This document shows positions 7,974-19,076 of a DNA stretch of 64,000 bases, piece after piece (position 1 is the first letter of the stretch; each line of letters begins with the position of its first letter). Below the pieces are notes generated by a model that worked only from the letters and a program-made list of their open reading frames with translations, had not been told where the DNA came from and ran no database searches. Where the stretch lies: positions 62,001-126,000 of the forward strand of contig NZ_NEJH01000002.1 of assembly GCF_002113025.1 (NCBI RefSeq), in the 5' to 3' direction. The translations under genes were made by a program, and so were the position numbers. Source of the DNA: Pseudomonas sp. B28(2017). GTDB lineage: Bacteria > Pseudomonadota > Gammaproteobacteria > Pseudomonadales > Pseudomonadaceae.

Positions 7974-10919
7974 ATGCCTGACCCACTGCGCACGGATCCA
8001 CGCCGGTTTCCACTGCATGTCCATATCAGCGTGATGTTCACCTTTTTGTTGCTGCTGACTGGGGTGGTGCTGGGTCTTTTCAACTACCGGCAAACTACAC
8101 AAATCATACTGTCCAGCAGTGAAAAACTGTTCAACCGCATTGAGCAGGATGTCCGCCTGGACCTGCATGCAACCTATGAACCCATTCGTCATCTGTTGAG
8201 CCTGCTGGCACTCAATCCGGCAGGCCAGTCCCCTGATCTGGAGCAACGCCTGGCACTGCTCGAACCGTTCAGCCAGTCACTCGAGGACAACCCCAATCTG
8301 GCTTCGCTGTACCTGGGCTACGACAATGGTGACTTTTTCATGGTCCGCCCGCTACGCACCCCAGAAGTCAAAGCCCTGGTCGGGGCTCCGGACACGGCGG
8401 CTTACCAGGTCTGGAGCATCGAACACACCAGCAGTGGCCAGGCCCACTCCCAGTCTTTGTTTTTCGACCGGAACCTGACACTTGTAAGCCGTCTGGAAAA
8501 CCTTAAAGACACGTACGACCCGCGCAATCGTACCTGGTTTATCAGCGCCCGCAGCGAAAATGACCAGATCACGACCGAACCCTATATCTTTTTTTCCACC
8601 CACAACATTGGCACGACGCTGGCGCGCCGCAATGGCGACAAGGCAATCATGGCCGCTGACCTGACCCTGGCCGAACTCAGCGCGACCCTGGCCAAGCACG
8701 TCGTGACCCCCAATACCGAAATCGTGCTGTTCGATGCCCAAGGCAATGCCATTGCCTACCCTGACAGCCACAGACTGATCATCGATGATCAGACGTCCCG
8801 CCTGATCAAGGCGGCGGATCTGAGCCCCAGCCTGGGTACGTTGCTCAACTCCCCCCCTCAAGGCAGTCGCCTGAACGCCAATGGCCGGCAGTGGATCGTG
8901 GCGCGCAGCAGCATGCAGGAAGGTGGCCCCCAAGGCCTGCAACTGGCTCTGCTGGTACCGGAAGACGAATTGCTCGTCGACGCTTACCGGATGCGCTGGA
9001 AAGGTGCGCTCATTACCCTGGCAACGCTGCTATTGTGCGTGCCGCTGGGTTGGCTGACATCAAGAGTCCTGGTCAAACCCTTGCGCGCCCTGGTGCAGGA
9101 GGCCGATGCGATTCGCAGTTTCAATTTCAATTTTCCGCTTTCCCGTCGCTCGCCGGTGCTCGAAGTCGACCAGTTGAGTGTGTCGATGGCACGGATGAAA
9201 GACACACTGGCGAGCTTCTTCCAGATCACTGACAGTCTCAGTGCCGAAACCCGTTTCACCCCGCTGCTGGAGCGGGTGTTGTTTGAAACCGTGAAGATCG
9301 GTCAGGCCCAGGCCGGCCTGATCTATCTGCGCGAAGGTGATGGCCAGCACATGGAACCCCACGGGCTGGTCATCGATAACACCGCCGAAAATCCGCAATC
9401 CTTCGACATCCGCGGACACTCGCTCGATAACGCGCAAAGCCCCCCATGGCTGCACCAGTTGGCAAACGTCGACAATGTCGTCAGCAATCTGGGTTTCGAG
9501 CAGGCGGGTGATCTGCAGAAAATCCTGCTCGCACTGAAAAGTCCTCGGGTCCACCTGATCGGAATCCGCCTGCACAATCGTCACAACGAAACCGTGGGCC
9601 TGCTGGTGTTGCTATTGGCCGACAGTGGCGAGCAGAGCGATCTGGACAAACTGCGGCCGGACCGCATTGCGTTTCTCCAGGCGGTGTCCGGCGCAGCTGC
9701 CGTGTGCATCGAAAGCCAGCGCCTGCAAGCCCGGCAAAAACAGCTGATGGACGCCTTCATTCAACTGCTGGCCGGTGCCATCGACGCCAAAAGCCCCTAT
9801 ACCGGCGGCCATTGCCAGCGCGTGCCGGAACTGACCCTGATGCTTGCCCAGGCGGCGGCAGCCAGCCAGGAACCCGCCTTCAGCGCCTATCAGCCGACCG
9901 AAGATGAATGGGAGGCACTGCACATCGCCGCCTGGCTGCACGATTGCGGCAAGATCACCACACCGGAATACGTCGTAGACAAGGCCACGAAGCTGGAAAC
10001 CCTGACCGATCGCATCCACGAAATCCGTACCCGCTTCGAGGTACTCAAGCGCGATGTCTGGATCAGCTACTGGCAGGCCGTTGCCCAGGGCGGTGACGAG
10101 CAATCGCTGGCAGAACTGCGCAATGCCAGCCTGGCCGGGCTGGATGATGATTTCGCCTTCGTTGCCCGCTGCAATCTCGGTGGCGAAGCCATGGACGACG
10201 CTGATCTGCAGCGCCTGCGGCGTCTGTCTGAACGCACCTGGACCCGAACCCTGGATGACCGGCTGGGCGTGTCCTGGGAAGAAAACCGGCGTCAGGCCCG
10301 AACGCCAGCCCCTACCCTGCCCGTCAGCGAACCGTTACTGGCGGACAAACCCGAGCACCTGTTCGAACGCGGCGAAAACGAAGTGATACCGCAAGATAAT
10401 CCTCTGGACTTCAAACTCGACGTCCCGCCCCACAAATACAACCGGGGTGAGCTATACAACCTGAGCATTGTCCGGGGCACCCTGACGAGCGAGGAGCGTT
10501 ATGTGATCAATAACCACATCGTTCAGACGATCCTGATGCTCAACCATCTGCCGTTCCCCGGGCACTTGCGCAGTGTCGCGGAAATAGCCGGCGGGCATCA
10601 CGAAAAAATGGACGGCAGTGGTTATCCGAAACGCTTGAAGCGAGAAGAAATGAGCCTGCCGGCGCGGATGATGGCAATTGCCGATATTTTCGAAGCGTTG
10701 ACTGCCGCCGACCGCCCCTACAAAAAAGCCAAGACCTTGAGCGAGGCGTTGGGCATCATGGCGTTGATGTGCCGTGATGCCCACATCGACCCGGAACTGT
10801 TCGGGCTGTTCATCAAGGCACAGATCCATTTGCAGTACGCCAAGCGCTTCCTCGCCCCTGAGCAGATCGATGCGGTGGACGCGTCGAGTCTGCTGGCCAA
10901 GGCAGGCCTGGCGTCTTGA
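7974..10919 (+). CDS. dCache-HAMP-GAF-HD-GYP cyclic-di-GMP phosphodiesterase
   Basis: A 981-residue membrane protein: helix 1 (about 17-40), a large periplasmic Cache-type sensor (about 45-335), helix 2 (about 340-362), HAMP (about 363-415), GAF-like domain (about 440-560) and a C-terminal HD-GYP domain. Catalytic motifs are intact: YTGGHCQR, the HD pair in LHDCGK (H656-D657), the following conserved His (NNHIVQT), and HHEKMDGSGYP (from H875). Hydrolysis of c-di-GMP is therefore expected. HD and GYP motifs lie about 219 residues apart, far more than in a minimal HD-GYP, because of a long insert. ATG 7974 has GGAG nine bases upstream; GTG 7947 and ATG 7959 are weaker. It starts 50 bases after the hybrid kinase and probably is co-transcribed. 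Confidence 0.9.
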   Translation: MPDPLRTDPRRFPLHVHISVMFTFLLLLTGVVLGLFNYRQTTQIILSSSEKLFNRIEQDVRLDLHATYEPIRHLLSLLALNPAGQSPDLEQRLALLEPFSQSLEDNPNLASLYLGYDNGDFFMVRPLRTPEVKALVGAPDTAAYQVWSIEHTSSGQAHSQSLFFDRNLTLVSRLENLKDTYDPRNRTWFISARSENDQITTEPYIFFSTHNIGTTLARRNGDKAIMAADLTLAELSATLAKHVVTPNTEIVLFDAQGNAIAYPDSHRLIIDDQTSRLIKAADLSPSLGTLLNSPPQGSRLNANGRQWIVARSSMQEGGPQGLQLALLVPEDELLVDAYRMRWKGALITLATLLLCVPLGWLTSRVLVKPLRALVQEADAIRSFNFNFPLSRRSPVLEVDQLSVSMARMKDTLASFFQITDSLSAETRFTPLLERVLFETVKIGQAQAGLIYLREGDGQHMEPHGLVIDNTAENPQSFDIRGHSLDNAQSPPWLHQLANVDNVVSNLGFEQAGDLQKILLALKSPRVHLIGIRLHNRHNETVGLLVLLLADSGEQSDLDKLRPDRIAFLQAVSGAAAVCIESQRLQARQKQLMDAFIQLLAGAIDAKSPYTGGHCQRVPELTLMLAQAAAASQEPAFSAYQPTEDEWEALHIAAWLHDCGKITTPEYVVDKATKLETLTDRIHEIRTRFEVLKRDVWISYWQAVAQGGDEQSLAELRNASLAGLDDDFAFVARCNLGGEAMDDADLQRLRRLSERTWTRTLDDRLGVSWEENRRQARTPAPTLPVSEPLLADKPEHLFERGENEVIPQDNPLDFKLDVPPHKYNRGELYNLSIVRGTLTSEERYVINNHIVQTILMLNHLPFPGHLRSVAEIAGGHHEKMDGSGYPKRLKREEMSLPARMMAIADIFEALTAADRPYKKAKTLSEALGIMALMCRDAHIDPELFGLFIKAQIHLQYAKRFLAPEQIDAVDASSLLAKAGLAS

Positions 10920-11402
10920 TCAGCAGTCGGTCAGGCGCAGGAAAATCGCCGCCAGCTGTTCGATTCCAGCCTGGTCCTGTGCGGTGAAACGCGCCAGTTT
11001 CGGGCTGTCCAGATCAAGCACGCCGATCAACCGGCCGTCCTTGACCAGCGGCACCACCAGTTCGCTGTTCGAGGCGCTGTCGCAGGCGATGTGTCCGGGG
11101 AACGCGTGCACATCTTCAACCAACTGAGTCTGCAAGGTAGCTGCCGCTGTCCCGCAAACACCGCGCCCGAACGGAATCCGCACGCAAGCGATCTGCCCCT
11201 GAAACGGGCCCAGCACCAATTCCTCATTGCGGTTGAGGTAGAAACCGGCCCAGTTCAGGTCATCGAGCTGATTGAACAGAAACGCCGAGAACTGTGCGGC
11301 ATTGGCGATGAAATCCCGCTCGTCCGCCAGCAAGGACTCCAGTTGCGCGTGCAGCATGCCGTAGCCTTCGAGGCCTTGGCCGCTCTTTTGTAAATCGATC
11401 AT
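10920..11402 (-). CDS. msrC: Free methionine-(R)-sulfoxide reductase (GAF-domain fRMsr)
   Basis: A 160-residue single GAF domain that reduces free Met-(R)-sulfoxide with thioredoxin. The three cysteines C73, C83 and C107 have the same spacing (10 and 24) as C84, C94 and C118 of the E. coli enzyme, C107 being the catalytic equivalent. Further family motifs are NWAGFY and GRGVCG. The start ATG overlaps the stop of the upstream ATPase gene (ATGA), so the two form an operon. Its stop abuts that of the HD-GYP gene on the other strand with no intervening base. Confidence 0.9.
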   Translation of the reverse strand: MIDLQKSGQGLEGYGMLHAQLESLLADERDFIANAAQFSAFLFNQLDDLNWAGFYLNRNEELVLGPFQGQIACVRIPFGRGVCGTAAATLQTQLVEDVHAFPGHIACDSASNSELVVPLVKDGRLIGVLDLDSPKLARFTAQDQAGIEQLAAIFLRLTDC

Positions 11403-12289
11403 GCCTTGTGCTCCAACAGTTTCAGCCCGACCCAATAACGGGCAAATTGATAAGCGCAACGTCCATTGCGATTGCCCCGGCCAGTGGCCCAGCGTACCGC
11501 CAGAATGTCCAGCTCTTCCGTGCGCTGCCACGCCAGTCCGGCCTTGTCGGCCAACTGGCCGATCCAGTGCTCGACGACGTTCAGGAAATGCTCCTGGGTA
11601 AACGGATAGAACGACAGCCACAAACCGAAACGGTCCGACAGCGCGATCTTGTCTTCCACCGCCTCGCTGGGATGCAGTTCGCCGTCGACCCGTTGCCAGT
11701 TTTCGTTGTCACTTTCCTTTTCCGGCACCAGGTGGCGACGGTTGGACGTGGCGTACAGCAAAACATTGTCCGGTGCCTGTTCCAGCGAGCCATCAAGGAC
11801 GCTTTTGAGCACTCGGTAATCGCCCTCGCCCGACTCGAACGAGAGGTCATCGCAAAACAGCACGAAACGCTGGGGCAGCTTGGCAAGCTGCTCGACCACT
11901 CGCGGCAGGTCTGCCAGGTGATCACGTTCAATCTCGATCAAACGCAAACCGGCTTGAGCGTGCTCGGCCAACAAGGCGCGCACCAGCGACGACTTGCCGG
12001 TGCCGCGCGAGCCCCAGAGCAAGGCGTGGTTGGCTGGCATGCCATCGAGGAACTGTTGGGTATTGCGTCCAAGCTGCTCGACTTGCCGGTCGACGCCGAT
12101 CAGGTCCGACAGACGCATGTCGAGGCTGACCTCCAGCGGCATCAGATAACCGCCGCGCGACTCTCGCTGCCAGCGCGCGGCCAGGCATTGTGCCCAGTCG
12201 ATGGCTGGCCGGGGTGCCGGCAGCAACGGCTCGATACGGGCCAGAACGGCATCGGCGCGTTCAAGAAAAGCATTCAATCGGGAATCCAC
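11399..12289 (-). CDS. DUF815-family AAA ATPase
   Basis: A 296-residue cytoplasmic P-loop ATPase. A helical N-terminus (1-60) precedes the AAA core: Walker A GSRGTGKSS (about 93-101), Walker B FVLFCDDLSFE (about 142-152), sensor-1 region LLYATSNRRHL, and a C-terminal lid. This is the DUF815 family, broadly conserved in proteobacteria and of unknown cellular role. It overlaps the free-Met sulfoxide reductase gene by four bases, which hints at a shared transcript but not a shared function. Confidence 0.88.
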   Translation of the reverse strand: MDSRLNAFLERADAVLARIEPLLPAPRPAIDWAQCLAARWQRESRGGYLMPLEVSLDMRLSDLIGVDRQVEQLGRNTQQFLDGMPANHALLWGSRGTGKSSLVRALLAEHAQAGLRLIEIERDHLADLPRVVEQLAKLPQRFVLFCDDLSFESGEGDYRVLKSVLDGSLEQAPDNVLLYATSNRRHLVPEKESDNENWQRVDGELHPSEAVEDKIALSDRFGLWLSFYPFTQEHFLNVVEHWIGQLADKAGLAWQRTEELDILAVRWATGRGNRNGRCAYQFARYWVGLKLLEHKA

Positions 12290-12410
12290 GACTTCTCCTC
12301 GGGCACGTTCACAGTAATGATGGTGATACAGCGACGAAATACAGCGTCAGACAACTGGTGCCCCACGGTACGGGCCTCGCGACAACATAAGTAGGCAGGC
12401 ATGATCGACT

Positions 12411-14757
<2,347 letters not shown>

Positions 14758-14774
<17 letters not shown>

Positions 14775-15219
14775 TCTGTCCCAACAGGTGATCGAGACCA
14801 TCGCGCAACTCGTTGAGACGATTCAGGTCGACCCCGCTGTCGCACAATAGACGTGCCTTGAGTGGCCCGACCTGATCGCGCAAGGCCATGCCGGCCGGCG
14901 ACAGGCTCAGATGCACTTCACGCTCATCGCGCGCAGAACGCTGGCGCTGCACCAGTTGCAGTTGTTCGAGGCGCTTGAGCAACGGGGTCAGCGTGCCGGA
15001 ATCCAGGGCCAAACGCTCACCCAATGCCTTCACGGTCGGTTGCTCCGGGGCTGCTTCCTGCCACTCCCAAAGCACCAGCATCGCCAGGTACTGAGGGTAA
15101 GTCAGGCCCAACTGATCGAGCATTGGCTTGTAGGCGCGAATGACCGCACGGGAAGCAGCGTACAGCTTGAAACACAGCTGGCTGTCGAGCTTCAGGGAAT
15201 CGACTGACAGGGTATTCAT
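14758..15219 (-). CDS. ospR: OspR-like MarR-family thiol peroxide sensor-repressor
   Basis: A 153-residue MarR/OhrR-family regulator. The sensing cysteine C16 (SQLCFKLY) sits at the start of the domain and C126 near the end. Their spacing of 110 equals, from memory, that of Cys24 and Cys134 in P. aeruginosa OspR, which represses glutathione peroxidase and responds to oxidants. The winged-helix segment TLTPLLKRLE is characteristic. The ATG overlaps the gpx stop (ATGA), so it is co-transcribed behind the peroxidase it probably represses. Likely operators lie upstream of gpx. Confidence 0.87.
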
Positions 15220-15701
15220 TTGAGCAGGGCTTCGATCTCGCGGGTCAGGTCCTGCGGCTTGGTCGCCGGAGCGAAGCGCTTGACCAGTTGCCCGTCCTTG
15301 CCAATCAGGAACTTGGTGAAGTTCCACTTGATGCCCTGGGAACCCAGCACACCCGGTGCGCGCTTTTTCAACTGCACGAACAGAGGGTGGGCACCGGCAC
15401 CATTGACTTCGATCTTTTTGAACAGCGGGAAGCTGACACCGAAGTTCAGCTCGCAGAATTCGGAGATCGCCCCTTCATTGCCCGGCTCTTGCTTGCCGAA
15501 CTGGTTGCAGGGAAAGCCGAGCACCACCAGCCCCTGGTCCTTGTAGGTCTGCCACAGCTCTTCCAGGCCTTTGTACTGCGGAGTAAAACCACACTTGCTG
15601 GCCGTGTTGACCACCAGCACGGCCTTGCCGGCGAAATCCGCCAGAGTCTTTTGCTCACCCTTGATCGTGGTGCAAGGGATGCTCAGCAGGTTGTCGCTCA
15701 T
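15216..15701 (-). CDS. Glutathione peroxidase family protein (BtuE/Gpx-like)
   Basis: A 161-residue thioredoxin-fold thiol peroxidase. The catalytic tetrad is visible: C37 (TASKCGFTP), Q71 (QFGKQEP) and W126-N127 (KWNFTKF). C83 lies where the resolving cysteine of thioredoxin-dependent Gpx enzymes sits, so thioredoxin rather than glutathione may be the reductant. It removes H2O2 and organic peroxides in the cytoplasm. First gene of a gpx-ospR operon. ATG 15701 is preferred because homology begins at MSDNLL; the longer upstream open frame is the promoter region. Confidence 0.92.
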   Translation of the reverse strand: MSDNLLSIPCTTIKGEQKTLADFAGKAVLVVNTASKCGFTPQYKGLEELWQTYKDQGLVVLGFPCNQFGKQEPGNEGAISEFCELNFGVSFPLFKKIEVNGAGAHPLFVQLKKRAPGVLGSQGIKWNFTKFLIGKDGQLVKRFAPATKPQDLTREIEALLK

Positions 15702-15744
15702 GATGAAAGCTCCGGATTCGGGAAGATAAGCAAAACATAGCGAG

Positions 15745-15770
15745 CAATTGAATTGTGTGCAATTTAAATT
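15745..15770. promoter_or_regulatory. Putative OspR operator upstream of gpx-ospR
   Basis: Two AT-rich palindromes lie 44-70 bases upstream of the gpx start: CAATT-G-AATTG (15745-15755, perfect around a central base) and AATTTAAATT (15761-15770, perfect). Paired AATT-rich dyads are typical MarR/OhrR binding sites, and the position suits autorepression of gpx-ospR. The assignment is inference. Confidence 0.45.
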
Positions 15771-15787
15771 ATCGAACGCCAATCCAC

Positions 15788-15904
15788 TGTAGGAGCGAGC
15801 TTGCTCCGGGAGGCGCTCCGACGATGGTCGTCAACGAAAACGCGGGAAGCCTGGTGCTCCGAGTTGTTCTCTGGTCCATCGCGAGCAGGCTCGCTCCTAC
15901 AGGG
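15788..15904. repeat. Pair of inverted REP elements
   Basis: GTAGGAGCGAGCTTGCTC at about 15789 and its inverted relative CGCGAGCAGGCTCGCTCCTAC at 15880-15900 bracket about 75 bases, forming a BIME-like REP doublet between gpx and msrB. The same palindrome family recurs at least nine more times in the window. Confidence 0.8.
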
Positions 15905-15910
15905 CTCGCA

Positions 15911-16306
15911 TTACTCGCGCGGCACCAGGTCCAGGCACACCGAGTTGATGCAGTAACGCAGGCCGGTAGGCGGTGGGCCGTCCGGGAACACGTGTCCCAG
16001 GTGCGCATCGCATTTGGCACAAACCACTTCGGTGCGGATCATGCCGTGGCTGACATCACGGATTTCGGTCATCGCGCTGTCGCCGATCGGCGCATAGAAG
16101 CTCGGCCAGCCGCAACCGGAGTCGAACTTGGTTCTGGAGTCGAACAGCGGCTCCTTGCAGCAGATGCAGTGGTAAATACCGTCGGTCCTGGTGGCGTTGT
16201 ACTTGCCGGAAAACGGTCGTTCGGTGCCTTTGAGGCGGCACACGTTGTACTGCTCTGGATCAAGCATCGCCTTCCATTCTTCCAGGGTTTTTTCCAACTT
16301 TTCCAT
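15911..16306 (-). CDS. msrB: Peptide-methionine (R)-S-oxide reductase MsrB
   Basis: A 131-residue MsrB that reduces protein-bound Met-(R)-sulfoxide. Zinc-binding pairs C47/C50 and C96/C99, the SGCGWPSF motif (C65) and catalytic C119 (RYCINS) are present. Start choice: GTG 16312, ATG 16309 and ATG 16306 are in tandem; GAGG seven bases upstream favours 16306. A hairpin (GCCCGATC, arms 16331-16338 and 16354-16361) lies upstream. The gene stands alone behind its own promoter, next to the gpx-ospR peroxide operon and divergent from the aminotransferase gene, as in P. aeruginosa. Confidence 0.94.
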   Translation of the reverse strand: MEKLEKTLEEWKAMLDPEQYNVCRLKGTERPFSGKYNATRTDGIYHCICCKEPLFDSRTKFDSGCGWPSFYAPIGDSAMTEIRDVSHGMIRTEVVCAKCDAHLGHVFPDGPPPTGLRYCINSVCLDLVPRE

Positions 16307-16532
16307 CATCACACCTCAGCGGCTGAAAAAGCCCGATCTGTACCTTTTCCACGGATCGGGCGGCACGTATGATTGCGCCTCGTCAAACGCCAGTCTGGCA
16401 GCCAGACCACGCGCATTCAAACGGAAATATGGGTGCTGCATCTCAAGGCGTCAGGCCTGTGTGAATACGCAGGATTCCCAGCACGGCTATCCAAACGCCG
16501 TCTGGATCGTTCATTTTCGGGAACACATCGCC

Positions 16533-17744
16533 ATGCAGGTCAGCAAATCGAACAAGCTCGCCAACGTCTGCTATGACATTCGCGGCCCGGTGCTCAAGCA
16601 CGCCAAACGCCTGGAAGAGGAAGGCCATCGCATCCTCAAGCTGAACATCGGCAACCCGGCGCCTTTTGGGTTCGAAGCGCCGGACGAAATCCTCCAGGAC
16701 GTGATCCGCAACCTGCCGACCGCGCAGGGCTACAGCGACTCCAAGGGGCTGTTCAGTGCGCGCAAGGCCGTGATGCAGTATTACCAGCAAAAGCAGGTAG
16801 AAGGCGTCGGCATCGAAGACATCTACCTGGGCAACGGCGTTTCCGAGCTGATCGTGATGTCGATGCAGGCCCTGCTCAACAATGGCGACGAAGTGCTGGT
16901 GCCTGCGCCTGACTATCCGTTGTGGACCGCAGCAGTAAGCCTTTCGGGCGGCAATCCGGTGCACTACCTGTGCGACGAGCAGGCCAACTGGTGGCCGGAC
17001 CTGGCCGACATCAAGGCCAAGATCACCCCGAACACCAAGGCACTGGTGATCATCAACCCGAACAACCCGACTGGCGCGGTGTACTCGAAAGAAGTGCTGC
17101 TGGGCATGCTGGAACTGGCCCGCCAGCACAATCTGGTGGTGTTCTCCGACGAGATCTACGACAAGATCCTCTACGACGATGCCGTGCACATCTGCACCGC
17201 CTCCCTGGCGCCCGACCTGCTCTGCCTGACCTTCAACGGCCTGTCCAAGTCCTATCGCGTGGCCGGTTTCCGTTCCGGCTGGATCGCCATTTCCGGCCCG
17301 AAACACCACGCCCAGAGCTACATCGAAGGCATCGACATGCTGGCGAACATGCGCCTGTGCGCCAACGTGCCCAGCCAGCATGCGATCCAGACCGCCCTGG
17401 GTGGCTATCAGAGCATCAATGACCTGGTGCTGCCGCCGGGCCGCTTGCTGGAACAACGCAACCGCACCTGGGAATTGCTCAATGACATTCCAGGCGTGAG
17501 CTGCGTCAAGCCGATGGGCGCGCTGTATGCATTCCCGCGGATCGACCCCAAGGTCTGCCCGATCCACAACGACGAAAAATTCGTCCTCGACCTGCTGCTC
17601 TCCGAAAAGCTGCTGGTGGTTCAAGGCACCGCATTCAACTGGCCATGGCCAGACCACTTCCGCGTCGTGACCCTGCCACGTGTCGATGACCTGGAGATGG
17701 CCATCGGACGTATTGGCGGCTTCCTCAAGTCCTACCGCCAGTAA
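16533..17744 (+). CDS. Alanine-type pyridoxal-phosphate aminotransferase (AlaA-like)
   Basis: A 403-residue fold-type I aminotransferase. Landmarks: N-terminal substrate motif NIGNPAPFGF, NPNNPTGAV, FSDEIYDKILYD (Asp and Tyr that contact PLP), the PLP lysine in NGLSKSYRVAGFRSGW, and RVVTLP near the end with the carboxylate-binding Arg. This is the E. coli AlaA/YfbQ type (glutamate-pyruvate transaminase). The ATG at 16533 is chosen because homology begins at MQVSKSNKLA; the open frame extends upstream without family features. Confidence 0.9.
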   Translation: MQVSKSNKLANVCYDIRGPVLKHAKRLEEEGHRILKLNIGNPAPFGFEAPDEILQDVIRNLPTAQGYSDSKGLFSARKAVMQYYQQKQVEGVGIEDIYLGNGVSELIVMSMQALLNNGDEVLVPAPDYPLWTAAVSLSGGNPVHYLCDEQANWWPDLADIKAKITPNTKALVIINPNNPTGAVYSKEVLLGMLELARQHNLVVFSDEIYDKILYDDAVHICTASLAPDLLCLTFNGLSKSYRVAGFRSGWIAISGPKHHAQSYIEGIDMLANMRLCANVPSQHAIQTALGGYQSINDLVLPPGRLLEQRNRTWELLNDIPGVSCVKPMGALYAFPRIDPKVCPIHNDEKFVLDLLLSEKLLVVQGTAFNWPWPDHFRVVTLPRVDDLEMAIGRIGGFLKSYRQ

Positions 17745-18060
17745 GCGACCAGTCACCGTGCGACGCTCCTGCACGTCGCACGGTGATTCATCCGGCAACA
17801 CTTTTTTGCACTCCGCTGCTGGCTGGCGCTGTGCCCGCTGCCAGATAACATCTTGCCTGCTCCCACCTGACAGAGGTGGGGCCTTCGACATGAACTGACT
17901 GACAAACACTTCCCGCACTCGCACCGGAAATACCCTGCAAACAGCTAGACTGTTGCCGTAGGACACAGTTTGAAATAGTCACCCGGTTGAATACCCCGGT
18001 GCAGCACCTTATATACCCCGCAGTACGCTACATCTTTAGCATGAGGAGATTTCTACAACC
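17745..18060 (+). promoter_or_regulatory. Intergenic hairpin and htpX promoter
   Basis: This gap holds a perfect 13-bp hairpin, TCACCGTGCGACG at 17753-17765 paired with 17774-17786, nine bases after the aminotransferase stop; it lacks an adjacent T tract. A strong sigma-70-like promoter follows: TTGAAT (17987-17992), 17-base spacer, TATATA (18010-18015), about 45 bases upstream of htpX. A GAGGAG ribosome-binding element lies at about 18042-18047. No gene is seen. Confidence 0.6.
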
Positions 18061-18951
18061 ATGATGCGCATCCTGCTGTTCTTGGCCACTAACCTGGCGG
18101 TCGTGCTGATTGCCAGCATCACCCTGAGCCTTTTCGGCTTCAACGGGTTCATGGCGGCCAATGGGGTTGACCTCAACCTCAATCAGCTGCTGATTTTCTG
18201 TGCGGTCTTTGGTTTCGCCGGTTCGTTGTTCTCGCTGTTCATCTCCAAGTGGATGGCGAAGATGAGCACCAGCACCCAGATCATCACCCAGCCACGCACC
18301 CGTCACGAGCAATGGCTGCTGCAAACCGTCGAGCAACTGTCCCGTGAAGCCGGGATCAAGATGCCCGAAGTCGGTATCTTCCCGGCCTACGAGGCGAACG
18401 CCTTCGCCACCGGCTGGAACAAGAACGACGCACTGGTAGCGGTCAGCCAGGGTTTGCTCGAGCGCTTCTCGCCGGATGAAGTGAAGGCCGTTCTGGCCCA
18501 CGAAATCGGCCACGTGGCCAACGGCGACATGGTCACCCTGGCGTTGATCCAGGGCGTGGTGAACACCTTCGTGATGTTCTTCGCACGGATCATCGGCAAT
18601 TTCGTCGACAAAGTGATCTTCAAGAACGAAGAAGGCCAGGGCATTGCCTACTACGTCGCGACCATCTTCGCCGAACTGGTTCTGGGCATCCTGGCCAGCG
18701 CCATTGTCATGTGGTTCTCGCGCAAGCGCGAATTCCGCGCCGACGAAGCCGGTGCAAACCTGGCCGGCACCGCCGCGATGATTGGCGCCCTGCAACGCCT
18801 GCGGGCGGAACAAGGCCTGCCGGTGCACATGCCCGACACCCTGAACGCCTTCGGCATCAACGGTGGCATCAAGCAAGGCTTCGCTCGCATGTTCATGAGC
18901 CACCCGCCACTGGAAGAGCGTATCGACGCCCTGGCTCGCCGCCGCGGCTGA
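18061..18951 (+). CDS. htpX: Membrane-bound zinc metalloprotease HtpX
   Basis: A 296-residue M48B protease that degrades misfolded inner-membrane proteins alongside FtsH. Two N-terminal membrane helices (about 4-26 and 41-62), the zinc motif HEIGH at 147-151, two further hydrophobic segments (about 158-180 and 198-218) and the downstream Glu ligand region REFRADE are present. The sequence is close to the P. aeruginosa protein from memory. The start is ATG-ATG at 18061/18064. A sigma-70-like promoter precedes it; heat or envelope-stress control is known for E. coli HtpX, but no clear CpxR or sigma-32 site is seen. Confidence 0.95.
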   Translation: MMRILLFLATNLAVVLIASITLSLFGFNGFMAANGVDLNLNQLLIFCAVFGFAGSLFSLFISKWMAKMSTSTQIITQPRTRHEQWLLQTVEQLSREAGIKMPEVGIFPAYEANAFATGWNKNDALVAVSQGLLERFSPDEVKAVLAHEIGHVANGDMVTLALIQGVVNTFVMFFARIIGNFVDKVIFKNEEGQGIAYYVATIFAELVLGILASAIVMWFSRKREFRADEAGANLAGTAAMIGALQRLRAEQGLPVHMPDTLNAFGINGGIKQGFARMFMSHPPLEERIDALARRRG

Positions 18952-18969
18952 GAGGCGCCACAGCAAATG

Positions 18970-18999
18970 AAAAGGCCCGCAGTGATGCGGGCCTTTTTT
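18970..18999 (+). terminator. Intrinsic terminator of htpX
   Basis: The stem GGCCCGC (18974-18980) / GCGGGCC (18987-18993) is extended by A:T pairs and followed by six T residues, 19 bases after the htpX stop. Confidence 0.9.
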
Positions 19000-19030
19000 G
19001 TCTGCTTGAATATTGAGTGTTCTTTCAGCC

Positions 19031-19058
19031 CTCTTCGCGAGCAGGCTCGCGAAGAGGC
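19031..19058. repeat. Perfect REP palindrome
   Basis: CCTCTTCGCGAGC (19031-19043), AG, then the exact reverse complement (19046-19058). It is a variant REP between the convergent genes htpX and tpm. Confidence 0.8.
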
Positions 19059-19076
19059 CAATGCAGCTAACCGTTA

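Noticed and set aside
12301..12410. tRNA or small RNA between the AAA ATPase gene and sagS
   Set aside because: No cloverleaf or strong terminator is visible; this is an ordinary divergent promoter gap.
16443..17966. 507-codon minus-strand frame opposite the aminotransferase gene
   Set aside because: Shadow frame; the aminotransferase on the plus strand has all family motifs.
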